Notes: generated by a model not told the origin, from the sequence alone. 64,000 nt of DNA from Eretmocerus hayati (GCA_029851415.1 CM056742.1:87534748-87598747); one strand, 5' to 3'. Shown: positions 10,467 to 21,414, counted from the first letter of the stretch. Translations and numbers: made by a program.

Positions 10467-11042
10467 ATGGCTTCCTACCAAACTTTGAACAACCCCGCTT
10501 ACCCGCCTAAATTAAAGGTTGTCGATATGGTCATTGGAAAGCCTTATAGGATACTAGCGGGAAGAATGGTTAACTCTCCGTGGGGGGAGACCTGTTTACT
10601 GGAAATTCAGGATGGAGAGCAGATACGAACTATTTATCTACCTCAGAAGATATCTCAATCAGTTAAGGCGAACTCTCGTCAATTCCTTCCAGCGTTCAAT
10701 TCTGCAGAAGATTTTGTAACTCATCGGGGTAATTTTGACTTGACTTTCGTTCAAGCTGGAGAAGGAGAAGATCAGGGTATGAAAACAGGTAACGTTAGGA
10801 AGAAACGTTACATAGAAGATAGTAGTAGTAGTAGTAGTAGTGAAGGTGGGGAATCGGAATTGATGGAAGAGGATGAAGATGACACCCAAAGGTAAACGAG
10901 CATCTTATCATAACCCCCCATGCATGATCTGAAATACATCAATTCTTGTAGGAAGAAGAAGGAAAGAAAGGTGGTCAAGAGGGAGTCGATTAGAAAACCT
11001 ACTGTACGTGGAAGGAGGAAGGGGAAAGCAAGAAAAATGTAG
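10467..11042 (+). CDS. Small acidic/basic protein of unknown function, probably spliced
   Basis: The first exon (10467-10891) starts with MASYQTLNNPAYPPKL. It encodes a compact, probably beta-rich domain (GKPYRILAGRMVNSPWGET.LLEI, IYLPQKI), then a Ser run and an acidic tail. The unspliced frame stops at 10893-10895, exactly at a GTAAAC donor. Removing 10892-10951 continues in frame to TAG 11040-11042 and adds a strongly basic tail of about 30 residues rich in Lys and Arg, giving 171 aa. A nucleic-acid-binding role (single-strand binding or core protein) is a guess from charge. It follows PolB by 97 bp. The gene has no stops and appears intact. Confidence 0.55.
10892..10951 (+). other. Predicted 60-nt intron in the last viral gene
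   Basis: The donor is GTAAAC after AAAG, and the acceptor AATTCTTGTAG ends at 10951. The length is a multiple of three, but the intron contains the frame's stop at its first codon. Splicing therefore replaces the acidic end with a basic tail. Confidence 0.5.
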
Positions 11043-11073
11043 AAAAAAAAACATGTAAGCCTTGATCCCACTC

Positions 11074-11079
11074 AATAAA
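11074..11079 (+). terminator. Poly(A) signal AATAAA
   Basis: AATAAA lies about 32 nt after the stop of the spliced last gene, a normal distance for 3' end formation of the rightward viral unit. Confidence 0.5.
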
Positions 11080-11181
11080 ATGTATGAACTTGATATCTCT
11101 TCTTGAATCTTCTACCTTATATTGATTAAGACATTTTTCTTTCTCATTTCACAATACGCTATTGATGAAATCAATTGTCAC

Positions 11182-11207
11182 GACTTGAAATGTAAGCATT
11201 CCAAGTC
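11182..11207. repeat. Hairpin: 11-bp arms, 4-nt loop
   Basis: GACTTGAAATG, then TAAG, then CATTCCAAGTC pair with one mismatch. The hairpin lies about 100 bp after the poly(A) signal, and TCACGAC occurs on both sides. Its role is unknown. Confidence 0.45.
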
Positions 11208-11209
11208 AC

Positions 11210-11989
11210 GACCTTTCCATCAACTTCTGTTTTCTTAATCGTGAATTGTCCATCATTCATCGAGTTACTTTACCAATATTGACTCAAGACTAAGACAGAC
11301 TGACTGAGACGTAGACGTGGGGTACGAAATCCGACCGACTCCTCCACGTGGTGTACCCTGGAATAAAACCAACGTCGGCGGTGACTGTCACAAGATGTAG
11401 AGGCTGCTGTTGAGTCTCTATTCACGTCAACTAAGAAAGCCACCGCACAATTCTTCCTTGTCCCCCTGCTTCGATATCGCACACACCACTCTATGCGCGC
11501 GAGCGCGGATCCGCGCCGGGGCCCGCGCCCGGCTGCGACTATTGAGCGAAGTGCATAACACAATGCACTTTCCGCGCTTGAAATACACGTCTTCGCGATG
11601 CACTTTTCCCCCAGAACCCTCATAGCCTTACTACTGCCAATCAGCGTCCATTGAAATCATTGATAGAGAGCCGAGGTAGAGCAATGAACTTTTCCTCTCC
11701 TTAAAAAAGCATAATTAGCATGATAACATAGTTTCCATCAATATCCGAGTTGGAATCTTGTGAGAATGGACTCACCAATTCTAAAGTATTTTGCTAACGT
11801 TTCACATATGGAATTCAAGATATTTGGGATTTGAACGATGGATTAATTTTTCTTCGTATAAAGTATGACATAATTTCCAATCATCTTCCAGTGAGGGAGA
11901 TACCATAGGATCAACACCCAGACAAACTATCAGCCAGCATAGGCATCATTTCCGATCGAGACCGTGAGAAATCCTATAATTCAGTCCCT
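11210..11989. other. Intergenic region with a short GC-rich island
   Basis: No supportable gene. The stretch at about 11,493-11,540 is almost wholly G+C with many CpG steps, in contrast to the AT-rich surroundings. Short ORFs crossing it have no recognisable content. Confidence 0.5.
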
Positions 11990-13600
11990 TAACACACTTC
12001 ATTCGAAAATCGTAGAACCCTCAATTCCCAGTCAGTTGGTTTTCACCTTCTTGCGCATGTGGTCGCCACGCACATTATTTTTCAATATGTTGGAGAAGTT
12101 TTTGATATGTCTCGTCGAACGTATTAGAGGCAACTGTTGTCTCTGGTGGTCAGCCGAAGACACCCATATTTACCGTAAGATATTCGGGAAGTTCTTAACT
12201 TTCAACTCTTTTCTGTTGAAGGAATTCATGAAGATGCGTTTGAAGCATCGATTCTACTGGATACTTTCACACTTTCATATCTGTGACCAGTTTTTCAAAC
12301 GTTGGTGAGTGTGTAGGGTGTCTCAGTGAATTTTTATTCAAATCTACAGGGTCAAGCACAGTCTCAATCGTTCCGTCCGATTCACCCACTATTACTACTT
12401 GGTGCACAACCTCCGTGGGCTTGGACTCTTTCGCAATCGAACCACTTTGGTCCATGAGGTCTAGCTGATCTTTGAATTTCTTCAATAATTTGAAAAGTAT
12501 CCTACTCCCACTACAGATTCCTCCTTCCAAATTCGACTTCAACCGAGAATGATATTCGAGACGATTTCATCTATTCCGTCAAAAACATCATTATATCTCC
12601 TTTGTTGTTTTATCGCTGTTTTCATTCACTTCGTGAGCTCTTTCCACCAATTTGAACTTTTCTAAGGTGGGTCTCCCGAAAACAGATACTCCCGGATTTT
12701 CCGCGACATAGAATCCAATATTCCAGTGCTTGCTTCGAACAATATAGTCTAGATGTACTTCTCCATTGGATCGTCCGTGTACAACGTCGGGGTCTCTGCT
12801 GTTGGTGCTTTGACGAAGCTATCTGCTTGTTGTGCGCGTGACGGCTGTGCTGTGTCATCGCCGCCCTGCCGCTGTTAATCATCTCGTGTGGCACGTGCGC
12901 GTCTACTCCTCTATTGATGCCTCTTCTGGCTCGCGCGCCATAACCTGTATTCCCTCTGATGATATCGACTTTTTGGATCGTGTTCTTTGTGAGTGATTCT
13001 TCTTGCTGCCGGACTATTTCTGCTATACGACACTCGTTGGTACATCGCTTGAGATCAAGCTTCTCAATTGCGAGGAGTTTCGGTCTCAACTCGTCATCTG
13101 TTATTCCAATATTGATTCTATCTCTTATCAATCCATCCTTCAGTCCACCAAACTCACAGTTCAGACTCAGCTTCTTTGAATCTATGAGGAATCCATTGGA
13201 AGGTTCATCTACACCTTGCGATTTCGTCAAAAATTTATGTCCGCACATGGTTTCACTTCTTCTTGGAGCACAGTACTCCGCGAATGCTCGCACTACTTCA
13301 TCAAATTTCTTCTTATTTCCGTCTGATAATTGAAACGTTCTGTACCCTCCTTGGGCCTCTCCTCCCAGCAGATTCGGCAAGATTGCTATTTTCACATCAT
13401 CGACCTCTTTGAGGCGATAATGAATATATCGAAGCAATTTTTCCATTTGCTTCAGTTCCCTGACACGTTACCACTGAATGATGAATGTTCTGGGGGCTTT
13501 ACATCCAATATTTGCGATCCCATTTCAGCTTCTTGATGCTCTATCGTTTCGTGAAATTCCTCGTTTTCCCCATCGGTCGACGAGTCAGCACTCTCAATCT
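11990..13600 (-). pseudogene. Decayed Ty3/gypsy gag-pol fragment
   Basis: The minus-strand frame at 12622-13446 encodes a Ty3-type capsid region (EYCAPRRSETMCGHKFLTKSQ, NCEFGGLKDGLIRDRINIGI). The pattern is typical of gypsy Gag: a CA core followed by an RDR.. helix. Upstream to about 13.6 kb another frame continues the N-terminal part (VKPPEHSSFSGN). Downstream, the frame at 12267-12542 resembles the start of reverse transcriptase (DQLDLMDQSGSIAKESKPTE, LDPVDLNKNSLRHP). Further leftward pieces to about 12.0 kb look like mutated RT. Frames change several times and no LTRs are seen. The fragment is inactive and unrelated in detail to the gypsy element at 48-58 kb. Confidence 0.6.
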
Positions 13601-16118
13601 CATCCGTGCTGCTGGATGTGCCCTACTACCTGGCACGTGCTCTTATCACCTCTCACAACCTCCCACAGCCACACATTTTCTTATACTCACTCTTATTGTA
13701 TATCGCCTCGAAACATTCTGATTTCCACTTGCCGACTGCGCCATGTAATATCCGGGCGATATACCAATAGCAAATCTCAAGAATATGGTAAGGGGAGGAG
13801 AGTCGATCAGTGAGAAGCGACTCCGAATGTCTGTCTTTTGTCGATTATGTATTGACTGTATCTCAACCTACAGCCTGTGTGAATTATACACGAAAATAGT
13901 TTCCTCCTTGTGCTGCTCGTTTCTGCTGAGACACATCCTACCAGAACTATAGTCATATCATCGAGCGTATGCCTAAGTATATCAAAACTCGTGTGTGATG
14001 TAACTTCATCGCCTCTTGGAGAACAAGTAAATATTCCAATGGAATTTCCTGCATATTCCACAGATCGTAAAGGATATGGAAGACCACAATGATTTGGATC
14101 TTGCCGGAAGTTTGGGGAGAAAGGATAACGAAATCAAGGAATATGGGAAACAGATTGAGAAATTGAGGAAAGGTGTTGAAAAAGAGAAGAAAAGTGAGAG
14201 TGAACCCAAAGATAAGTACAATAAACTTAAGGAAAAGGATGAGGATATCGGAAGTCTGAATGAGATATCGCAAAAAAGATCCTCGAGCGCATGGAAGGAG
14301 AGAAACGTAATTGATCATCCATTATTCGTCCATTCGCGGATGCCCATTTCCTTTTCCCAATTTTGCTATCCTTTTCATTTCAAACTGTTGCAGCCAATAT
14401 AGAATGAACTGGACATGCTCCAACCCGAAAAATCAGTTCGATTCGGTCGGTCACGTTCGTATCTTTGATAGTACGGTACGTAAAGAATCAGACTTGAGAG
14501 ATTCAGTGACCCCTATCGCGATACATAGTAATCACTACTCTAAAAACTTCATTTTCCGCTCTAGACCCACGTAGGCACTGACAGATATTCTCCTCTCGAG
14601 AAATACCTGGGTATTAGGAGTCGCGTTAACACTCCTTACGACTTTGTTGAAAACGTTCTGTCCGAGTATTCTCTCCAGAAGAATTGAGAGAAGAGACAAA
14701 GTCAGGGAAACCAAGTAATGTATCACTTGGTGAATACATTAACGTGTGATGCATAGCTGCTGCTGAGGATGAAAAGAAGTTAGATCGCGTTCAAGTATTA
14801 GACTCGCTGAGGATGAATGACTACAGAGGTGATACTAGCATTTATTAGCCGAATGGATTTTCAGATAAATTGAGTTTTGAAAAATATAAACAATCTTCGA
14901 ATCAATTCAAAGTTACAGAATGAGTTTCTTCAAACCCATTTTGAGTTGGTTTATGTCCGCTCCGTCGGCGATGCGACGGAGGGGACATAAATCTTTTTTC
15001 ACATTTGGATCATTCGGAAGTATACACGTCGACTTTCAAGAATGTTGTCGAGGTCGAAGATCACACATTGATCGAGATTCGGGCTCGAACGAAGTCGAGC
15101 AATTCAATTTTGATCAAACCTTTTCGACTACTTTTGAATGATATGCTAACAATCTCCAATGAGCCTCAGGGGGAATTTGAATCAGTTTATCCAATCAACA
15201 ACGACGGAGTCGGGTCGAATTTATATTCATGGAATCTTATTGCAGAAATTCGGCTCAAATCTAATTGGAATCTGATGTATTCAGTATAATATCTCATTCA
15301 CTACTTGAATGTTGGCGATGATCTGCAAGTTGCAACTGAGGTCAATAGCTCAGCTAGAACTGGTCTATATGTCATTGAATCTGATGGGATTTGATTCGTT
15401 GAACTTCCTTCAAATCAATCAGACTTGGAAGCTATCACGTATGTTCTTCCTCTAAATGATTTCAAATGGAATTGAAGGTAATTCGTGCGATGAATTTCTA
15501 TACCACACAGGTGAATTGTCCGATGAAGAATTTCATTGGGGGGATACATATTAGATTTAATAGGAGTTCGGAGCACACGAAGTCATCTCATTTCACGGTT
15601 GCGAGCTATGACGAGTGAATTCACTCATCTTCAAGATCTCATTATGGTTAATCGATCAGTAAGAAATGAGCTATAGTCTGCAGAGCCTAATTGAATTCGA
15701 TTCGTCGGATTTCAATTCAATCAACAAGGCTTTACAGCAAACACGAGCATCTTTTCTCTCATGGATCTTGAGTGAAATACAAAGCAGTTCGCTCGATTAT
15801 TCCCAATACCATAAAAGTGGATTGATCGATGTAAAGTTCCATTGGGGGTATTTAGATTGAATGTGATACGAACCTCAGGTCTCAAGATTGTATCTCATTC
15901 TTGATTGATGAGCTATCGGGGGTGTTCTGACCGTCCTGCAAGATGTAATTGTCAGTTGACCAGTGAAAAAATGAGCGATATTCCATTGATTCAAAAGCAT
16001 TGCTTCTATCGATCCGCGATTCAAATGAATTCAAAAAAGAGACTCCATCGCTCTCAGGTCCAAATAGTTAGCCCACTTCTTGTCCGCCTCTTTAGCATGC
16101 CCTATCTGAAAAAATAAG
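13601..16118. other. Intergenic region without a supportable gene
   Basis: Only short ORFs occur. One at 14,076-14,402 encodes a charged, coiled-coil-like stretch (KEYGKQIEKLRKGVEKEKK). Another at 15,005-15,289 has a protein-like composition. Neither has a recognised family and both could be remnants. Confidence 0.4.
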
Positions 16119-16235
16119 CTGATTTATCACCTGCTGGATCACCTGGCTGATCAGCTGATTCTTCAATCTTTCTGTGTTACTGGCCAGTGGGAAATCAGCT
16201 GATTGATCAGCTGATTCTTCAAGATTTATTCATTG
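16119..16235. repeat. Short direct and inverted repeats of a TGATCAGCTGATT motif
   Basis: GATCAGCTGATTCTTCAA occurs twice, separated by about 65 bp, together with related CAGCTGAT pieces. The core is partly palindromic. Confidence 0.5.
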
Positions 16236-16340
16236 GAAATATTATTTCATTTGCCCATTTCCTAAGCTGTTACCCCATATTCTGTGTGGTTTAATATCAT
16301 AGATGTAATGAGAAAAAACGTAATTGGACAATTAAAATTT

Positions 16341-16413
16341 CGTACTTACCGGGATTTGAACCTCGTTCTTCGACTCTGTAAACACGACACCTAGCCAACT
16401 GAGCTGTCGAGGA
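16341..16413 (-). pseudogene. tRNA-like sequence with pol III A and B boxes
   Basis: On the minus strand AGCTCAGTTGG (A box / D-loop) is followed 43 nt later by GGTTCAAATCC (perfect B box / T-loop). I cannot pair the acceptor ends and the anticodon stem is poor. This is more likely a tRNA pseudogene or the head of a SINE than a working tRNA. TTTACAG sits where a Val(TAC)-type loop would be. Confidence 0.4.
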
Positions 16414-17842
16414 TGTATCGATCCAGAGTACAAAACACGTATATGGGGCTCTTCTTCGTTGGGCCGAACTTAGTATGTTACCAACAATGTTTATGATGAA
16501 TAAGCATGCGTAGTCACTTGATTAGTTTGGGGGAATATTCATCTTCAGGCAAGTGTACCTGATTTGCCCCAGGTGTATAATTTCCCTCCACATAAGACCG
16601 TAGAAATGAGCTCTCGCAAGACTTGGATCCCGATTTTTTTCCGAAGTTGTTATATTAGATATACACAAGAATATATGTATAATATGTATACACAATAATA
16701 TATATTATTTATATATTAGTATAATATATATTGTATATATAATATGTGTACACAAGGAAGCGTTTGTGTTGGCCTTTGTGCACGAATGCACAGCTCTCCT
16801 TTTAGGAGAATTTCTCCTCTTATATCGTCCAGCTTCCTCTTAAACGATTCCCGACTTTCTAGGACACAGCATGATCAAAATGAGAGACCCGCGATTTGCT
16901 GGACCTCCTAGGCCATATTTAATTAGTAATTTTTGGAAGTAACCCAGCTGAGACCTTGTTTCTCCATTCCGGTATATCTCCCACAAAGTCGCCACGAAAA
17001 CTTATCCGACATCAATAAGGGTCTTTGGAATATTCTCTGTCGATTTGTTGATACAGGAATCTAATGTTGTCCGTTCAAATATGGTTAGGGAGGAGTTCCC
17101 GATAAAAATCTGAATTTAGCGAGGAAAATCTGATTTCAGCTAGAGAACTATAGAATCACCCCGTTTCAGAGTGAAGATGGGTTTCAAAAACCCTCCCGAC
17201 CACGATAACACAAATTCATTGTTTCATCTATGGAGAGCTATTGTATTCAAGAGGAGACAGAAGAGAGAACTTATGATCATGAATCATCATTGGGTTCTAT
17301 CGACAGATCTTATCGGAAAGCTTCCGTTTGGGATCAGAGCTGTAATCGATAATATGCTGGAGACTGCGATTAAGGTGCCCATATTTAAGAGTTCCTAGAT
17401 GGATCCATTCGACGAGCATGGTCTATAACTCACAAAGGTGAGTGTCTTGCAACGTCTGCAATTTTCAGATAATTTTAAGAATTTAGAAATAAGCAATTTT
17501 AGTCAGCCACTTGCGCAGATGACCATCAGACCAGTCGTGTAAGTAGAATCATATATGTTGGTGTCGGTAAAACTAATACTAACCCATACACGCTTGAAAT
17601 TTTGTGTATTAACCACCGTGCATATATATATATAGCTGCACATCATTTCAATTCCATCGCATCGCTTTGTCATAACATATATATGACGCCGACTTCATCG
17701 ATTCACTTATACTATAACTCAACCAACCGATTCCGATATTCGGAAAGATATTTGCATGTAATGGTAATTACGCATGTCTATGTCGACGCAGGGTCCATGC
17801 CGCCGAAAAGTATCTCGGAGTGGGTCTCTGGCCGTCCAAGGG

Positions 17843-17872
17843 TATATAAATCGTTGTGCGAGCAGTGCTCGC
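17843..17872 (+). promoter_or_regulatory. TATA box followed by perfect hairpin
   Basis: TATATAAA (17,843-17,850) is followed by GCGAGCA-G-TGCTCGC (17,858-17,872), a perfect 7-bp hairpin where early transcript would lie. The sequence is locally GC-richer than its surroundings. It may be the promoter of an unrecognised gene or LTR. Confidence 0.3.
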
Positions 17873-18116
17873 TCTCTCGCGCCTGGACAGCTGAAGTAGT
17901 CAAAAGTAAAAACTCTACATACCCACGAACAAGCAGGTCTCCCCGAGACAAAGTAAGTCGTCGCCCGGATGCGACATTCATTTTAGATTATCAAATTCCA
18001 CCACAAGGCATCCTCGAGATGTGTTTGGAATGGAATAGGCAATAACCGCGGCCCCGGTTTGAATAAGTTTGCTTCAATTATATGATATCTGGGCACACTG
18101 GCAAGCTCGAGCTGAC

Positions 18117-18182
18117 CGTCTCTATACCCAGGATGGGGTAAAGACTCACGACCAGCCGATAATATCTCAGTGCTTACGGATC
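18117..18182. repeat. Dispersed repeat, copy 1
   Basis: About 65 bp, including TACCCAGGATGGGGTAAAGA and CTCACGACCAGCCGAT, recurs almost unchanged at 42,451-42,516. It probably belongs to an unnamed interspersed element. Confidence 0.6.
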
Positions 18183-19477
18183 GATTAGGTTGTAAGATCT
18201 TCAATTACAAATTTTCACCGCGTTCGCGATGCCAAACCAAGCATAGGCATATATATAGATATATTTAAAGTCTTTTCGTGAGCCAAATCGTCGCGGATTC
18301 AACTCATTTTTGCCCATCGTAGTGGCAAATTCATCCAGAAGATGAGACGGTAGGGTTATAAGTGTTAGTGCGCTACGCGCCGGATCAATCATTTTATGTT
18401 ACAGACAGATGGGAAGTTTCAATTCAGTATAAGTCGAAGATACTAGTCATGTCCTTGATCACATGAGTGATATTGAGAACAATTCAAATGATGTGCGAAA
18501 ATTAATTTTTTATCACGGAAATTCTATGTACACGATCGAGATCGTGGTATTTGGATTATCTAGAAGCACAAATTTCAATAAATCTCAAATCATTATACTT
18601 TTATGAATAAAAGTATGGTGAAACGAATCTAAGTCCCTTCATGAGAGATTTACCCAATAATTTTCTTCCCACATATTATCTTCAATACTTTCAGGCCCTC
18701 CCTTGGAAATTAAACTTTCTATCGCGATAACCACTTGAATGTGTATCATACCAATCACAAAGCAGTGTTATATCAATAGATCTCGATAAGTAGTGAATAT
18801 TGTAGAGATTTCCTGCATGCGTATTTTGGACGTGCAATTTTTCGTAAAATTGACCTTCGATCGATCAAACGCATGGGTAAGCCAATTTTGTTAGGCTTGA
18901 TTATCCTTTTTTCATGTAGTATGGTTCATTAGCTTTCATTTGAGTTTACACTATTATGGCCATAACAAAAATTGCCTATGTACCAGCGTGTTGATCGATT
19001 GAATCGTGAATATACAAGATTTTGACTGATTTCGCTCATACGCTTATCATATATAAAAACGCACACATGTAGCTTATTGGACATGATTTTAACGAATAAT
19101 ATGTGGCAATAGCATGCCCTTTTGGCATTTATAATTAAAGTGCAGATTCCCCAAGCAGCAGTATCCTCGATTGATCGATCGAAAGTACGAGGTATTCGAT
19201 CGATCCGAGCAATAACGAGTGAGTATTGATGCAGAGTAAGCAGTGCAGCAGAGCCGATTCTTAGTCGCATATATATAGTTATGCGACTCGTTCGCTCGGT
19301 AAAATAGTGATTATATACTTATAGGTATGAATACGTATATACAGCCGTTTAAGGATTTTTGTAGATTCACCATATATAGAGTTTTAATGAGCTATTCATG
19401 ACTTCTCCCTCATATATACATTCACCGAGTCACAAAATGGGTATATATGGCGTTTCCGTATTAAAATGTTGAAGTAA

Positions 19478-20030
19478 TAACAGACGTATGCTTAGACTTC
19501 GTTATGCGTACAAACACTAAACCATCCCTCGTGGGAGATAACCGCCGAGGAGATGACAATACTTCGCTAAAAACGATATTTCATACAAACCCAGTTAACC
19601 TAAACCCAGATCACATCGTCATAGTTCAGATCAAAGAAAATCCTCAAACGGCCTATCGCACGAAGTGGAAGTTTAAGGATGGTCCTCAAAGTTCCCACAA
19701 ATCCTCAAACAGCTGAGTTGGTGCCGCAAAAATCCTCATCGGCTAACCACAGTTATTTCTAGGTGTATATATATATAAATGATCACACTTAGCTCCAAAT
19801 TCTGGGATGCCGATACGGATTCATGAAATCTGGGACGTCAACAGGTATATTTCCCCAAATTCTGGGGAAAATTTTGGGTTGAAAGTATTTTTTTATTCAA
19901 ACACTAAACCATCCCTCGTGGTAGATAACCGCCGAGGAGATAACAGACGTGTGCTTAGACTTCGTTTTGCGTTCAAAACACTAACCATCCCTCGTGGGAG
20001 ATAACCGCCGAGGAGATAACAGAACTTTGC
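19478..20030. repeat. 76-bp repeat unit, one solo and one tandem pair
   Basis: The core ACCATCCCTCGTGG followed by GATAACCGCCGAGGAGAT occurs near 19,517, 19,908 and 19,984. The last two are 76 bp apart and are linked by TGCTTAGACTTCGTT. No ORF is supported here. Confidence 0.65.
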
Positions 20031-20064
20031 TTAGAAAGTGGTTTTTTTCAAAATATCACGAAAT

Positions 20065-20215
20065 TTTCACGCGTCCCAGAAAATGGCAAAATATATTATT
20101 CGCCGCGTCCCAGAATATATGAATCTAGAAGGACGCCTTCTGGGACGTCCCAGAATTTAGAACGCGTCCCAGAATTTGACAAAATATCGCTGAAATGACG
20201 TCATCGCGTCCCAGA
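20065..20215. repeat. Cluster of GCGTCCCAGAA motifs
   Basis: CGTCCCAGAA occurs five times within about 150 bp (near 20,069, 20,103, 20,138, 20,163 and 20,205), spaced irregularly. Its complement-like form CTGGGACGTC occurs near 19,827. Confidence 0.55.
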
Positions 20216-20255
20216 ATCTCTAGTTAAAGAAATGCAGGTATATATATATATATAT

Positions 20256-20290
20256 ATACACCTATAATTATCTGATAATTATAGGTGTAT
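20256..20290. repeat. Perfect 35-bp palindrome next to a TA microsatellite
   Basis: Arms of 17 bp (starting ATACACCTATAATTATC) flank a single T. It follows an uninterrupted (TA)n tract and may be slippage-prone. Confidence 0.6.
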
Positions 20291-21176
20291 CTCCAACCTC
20301 GCAAATGGTACCCAGCTGGTGGCACGTTAACCTTGACAAGGACCTATACTAAAATCAGCTCTCTAATCTCGCTAATCACCAGATGAACATAGAACTATCA
20401 TTCAGTGTAATCAAAAATGTTTTGTTAAATCACTAAGTGTTAAATTCAAGAAAAGTGAATATATGTGAAGAAAGAGTTCAGTTATATCAATAGTCAATAT
20501 GAAAGTAAAATATTCCTTGCTAGAATACCACTCAATTTGTGTGAAAGTACATGGTATGATGTTCAAATTACTTGTTCAACTGAAAAACAGGTCCATTCTA
20601 CAAATTCATTATTCAAGTTCATAAAAAATTTACAGGTAAACTGAGGGACAATTTGTGAAGAAGCATGTGTAATTCATGACTACAGTCCGAAAAATGACTG
20701 TTTAAATAACTTTTATGATATTTAACGGGTAATTGAAAGTGTATCATGAGTGTCAGAGAGTATATATACACCGACACACACTTGATGCGTTTATGAATGT
20801 AAACATACATATACATGTATATACTCCATCCAATATGTTAGATTGTTATGATATTGTATTTTAGACCTGAAGAAGGAGGCAAATCAGTCTTCGAAACGTC
20901 GTCGAATTAAATGAAATCAACTGACTCGTTAAACAGCCGTTTCTTCCATCCTATCAAAATCAGCTCTCGTCAAGAGCAAAAATTTGTACGAAAATCTGCA
21001 TAGAATTCACTCGACTTCCATTGAGAAATCATTCGAAAGAGGGAATTTCTCATGAAAAGTCCGTAATTACGATACATGAATTAGTCGATGAAATTAGTGT
21101 GATATGAAAATCACAAACATCCGTCTGTAACATATATGACTCAAAGTTATTCTTTTGAAGCTCGAACAGCCGAAGT
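20291..21176. other. Intergenic DNA, no gene seen
   Basis: Only short chance ORFs. The stretch near 20,865-20,910 (ACCTGAAGAAGG then TCGAAACGTCG) resembles a tail often seen behind retroelement genes, but nothing firm can be said. Confidence 0.4.
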
Positions 21177-21414
21177 ACATTGACTCTACATTTCGAAAGT
21201 TCGAGCACTAGAATCTTTGTCAACTGTAATCCATGGTTCAAGGCTTGTTTCAAGGCTCTATAGTGAATAACATATTTATGTTTTGTAAACAATGTAGTCA
21301 TAAGCTTTTTCTGTTTCGAACCTGGAGGACACATATGCTCAGGGTAGAACTTTAGATCTTTGTGATCATCATGAATGTCGTCTGGATACTGTAAATCAAC
21401 TCCAAGAAACAGAC
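21177..21414 (-). pseudogene. PolB of viral element 2, fragment beyond the copia insertion
   Basis: The minus-strand frame contains MCPPGSKQKKLMTTLF and YVIHYRALKQALNHGLQL. This is the region after palm motif A in insect Polinton/adintovirus polymerases, equivalent to the part of PolB-1 near 9.34 kb. It directly continues the sequence interrupted at 26,599 by the copia element. Homology fades left of about 21,177, so motifs B and C are missing. Confidence 0.75.

Larger units (their letters stand above)
1..11100. mobile_element. Adintovirus/Polinton-like endogenous element 1
   Basis: A block of genes typical of adintoviruses and Polinton/Maverick elements: packaging ATPase, adenain-type protease, penton-like and double-jelly-roll capsid proteins, PLA2-domain minor capsid protein and protein-primed PolB. 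Two genes run leftwards from about 2.29 kb and the rest run rightwards from about 2.37 kb. No retroviral-type integrase and no terminal inverted repeats are visible. The left end is outside the window; the right end is set loosely after the last gene and its poly(A) signal. Many reading frames carry isolated stops, so the copy is an inactive genomic fossil rather than a functional virus. Confidence 0.85.
16414..19477. other. AT-rich intergenic DNA
   Basis: Contains TA-rich simple sequence (about 16,660-16,750) and many short ORFs without recognisable products. A TATA-like promoter candidate and one copy of a dispersed repeat lie within it and are listed separately. Confidence 0.5.

Noticed and set aside
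11270..11625. Overlapping ORFs on both strands around the GC island
   Set aside because: Arg/Ala-rich composition follows from GC content; no start context or motif.
19478..20030. CRISPR array
   Set aside because: Three irregular 76-bp-type repeats in eukaryotic DNA, no uniform spacers and no cas genes.
20865..20930. Possible hammerhead ribozyme (CTGAAGA ... GAAAC)
   Set aside because: The core-like words are present, but stem II cannot form between them and no cleavage-site helix was found.
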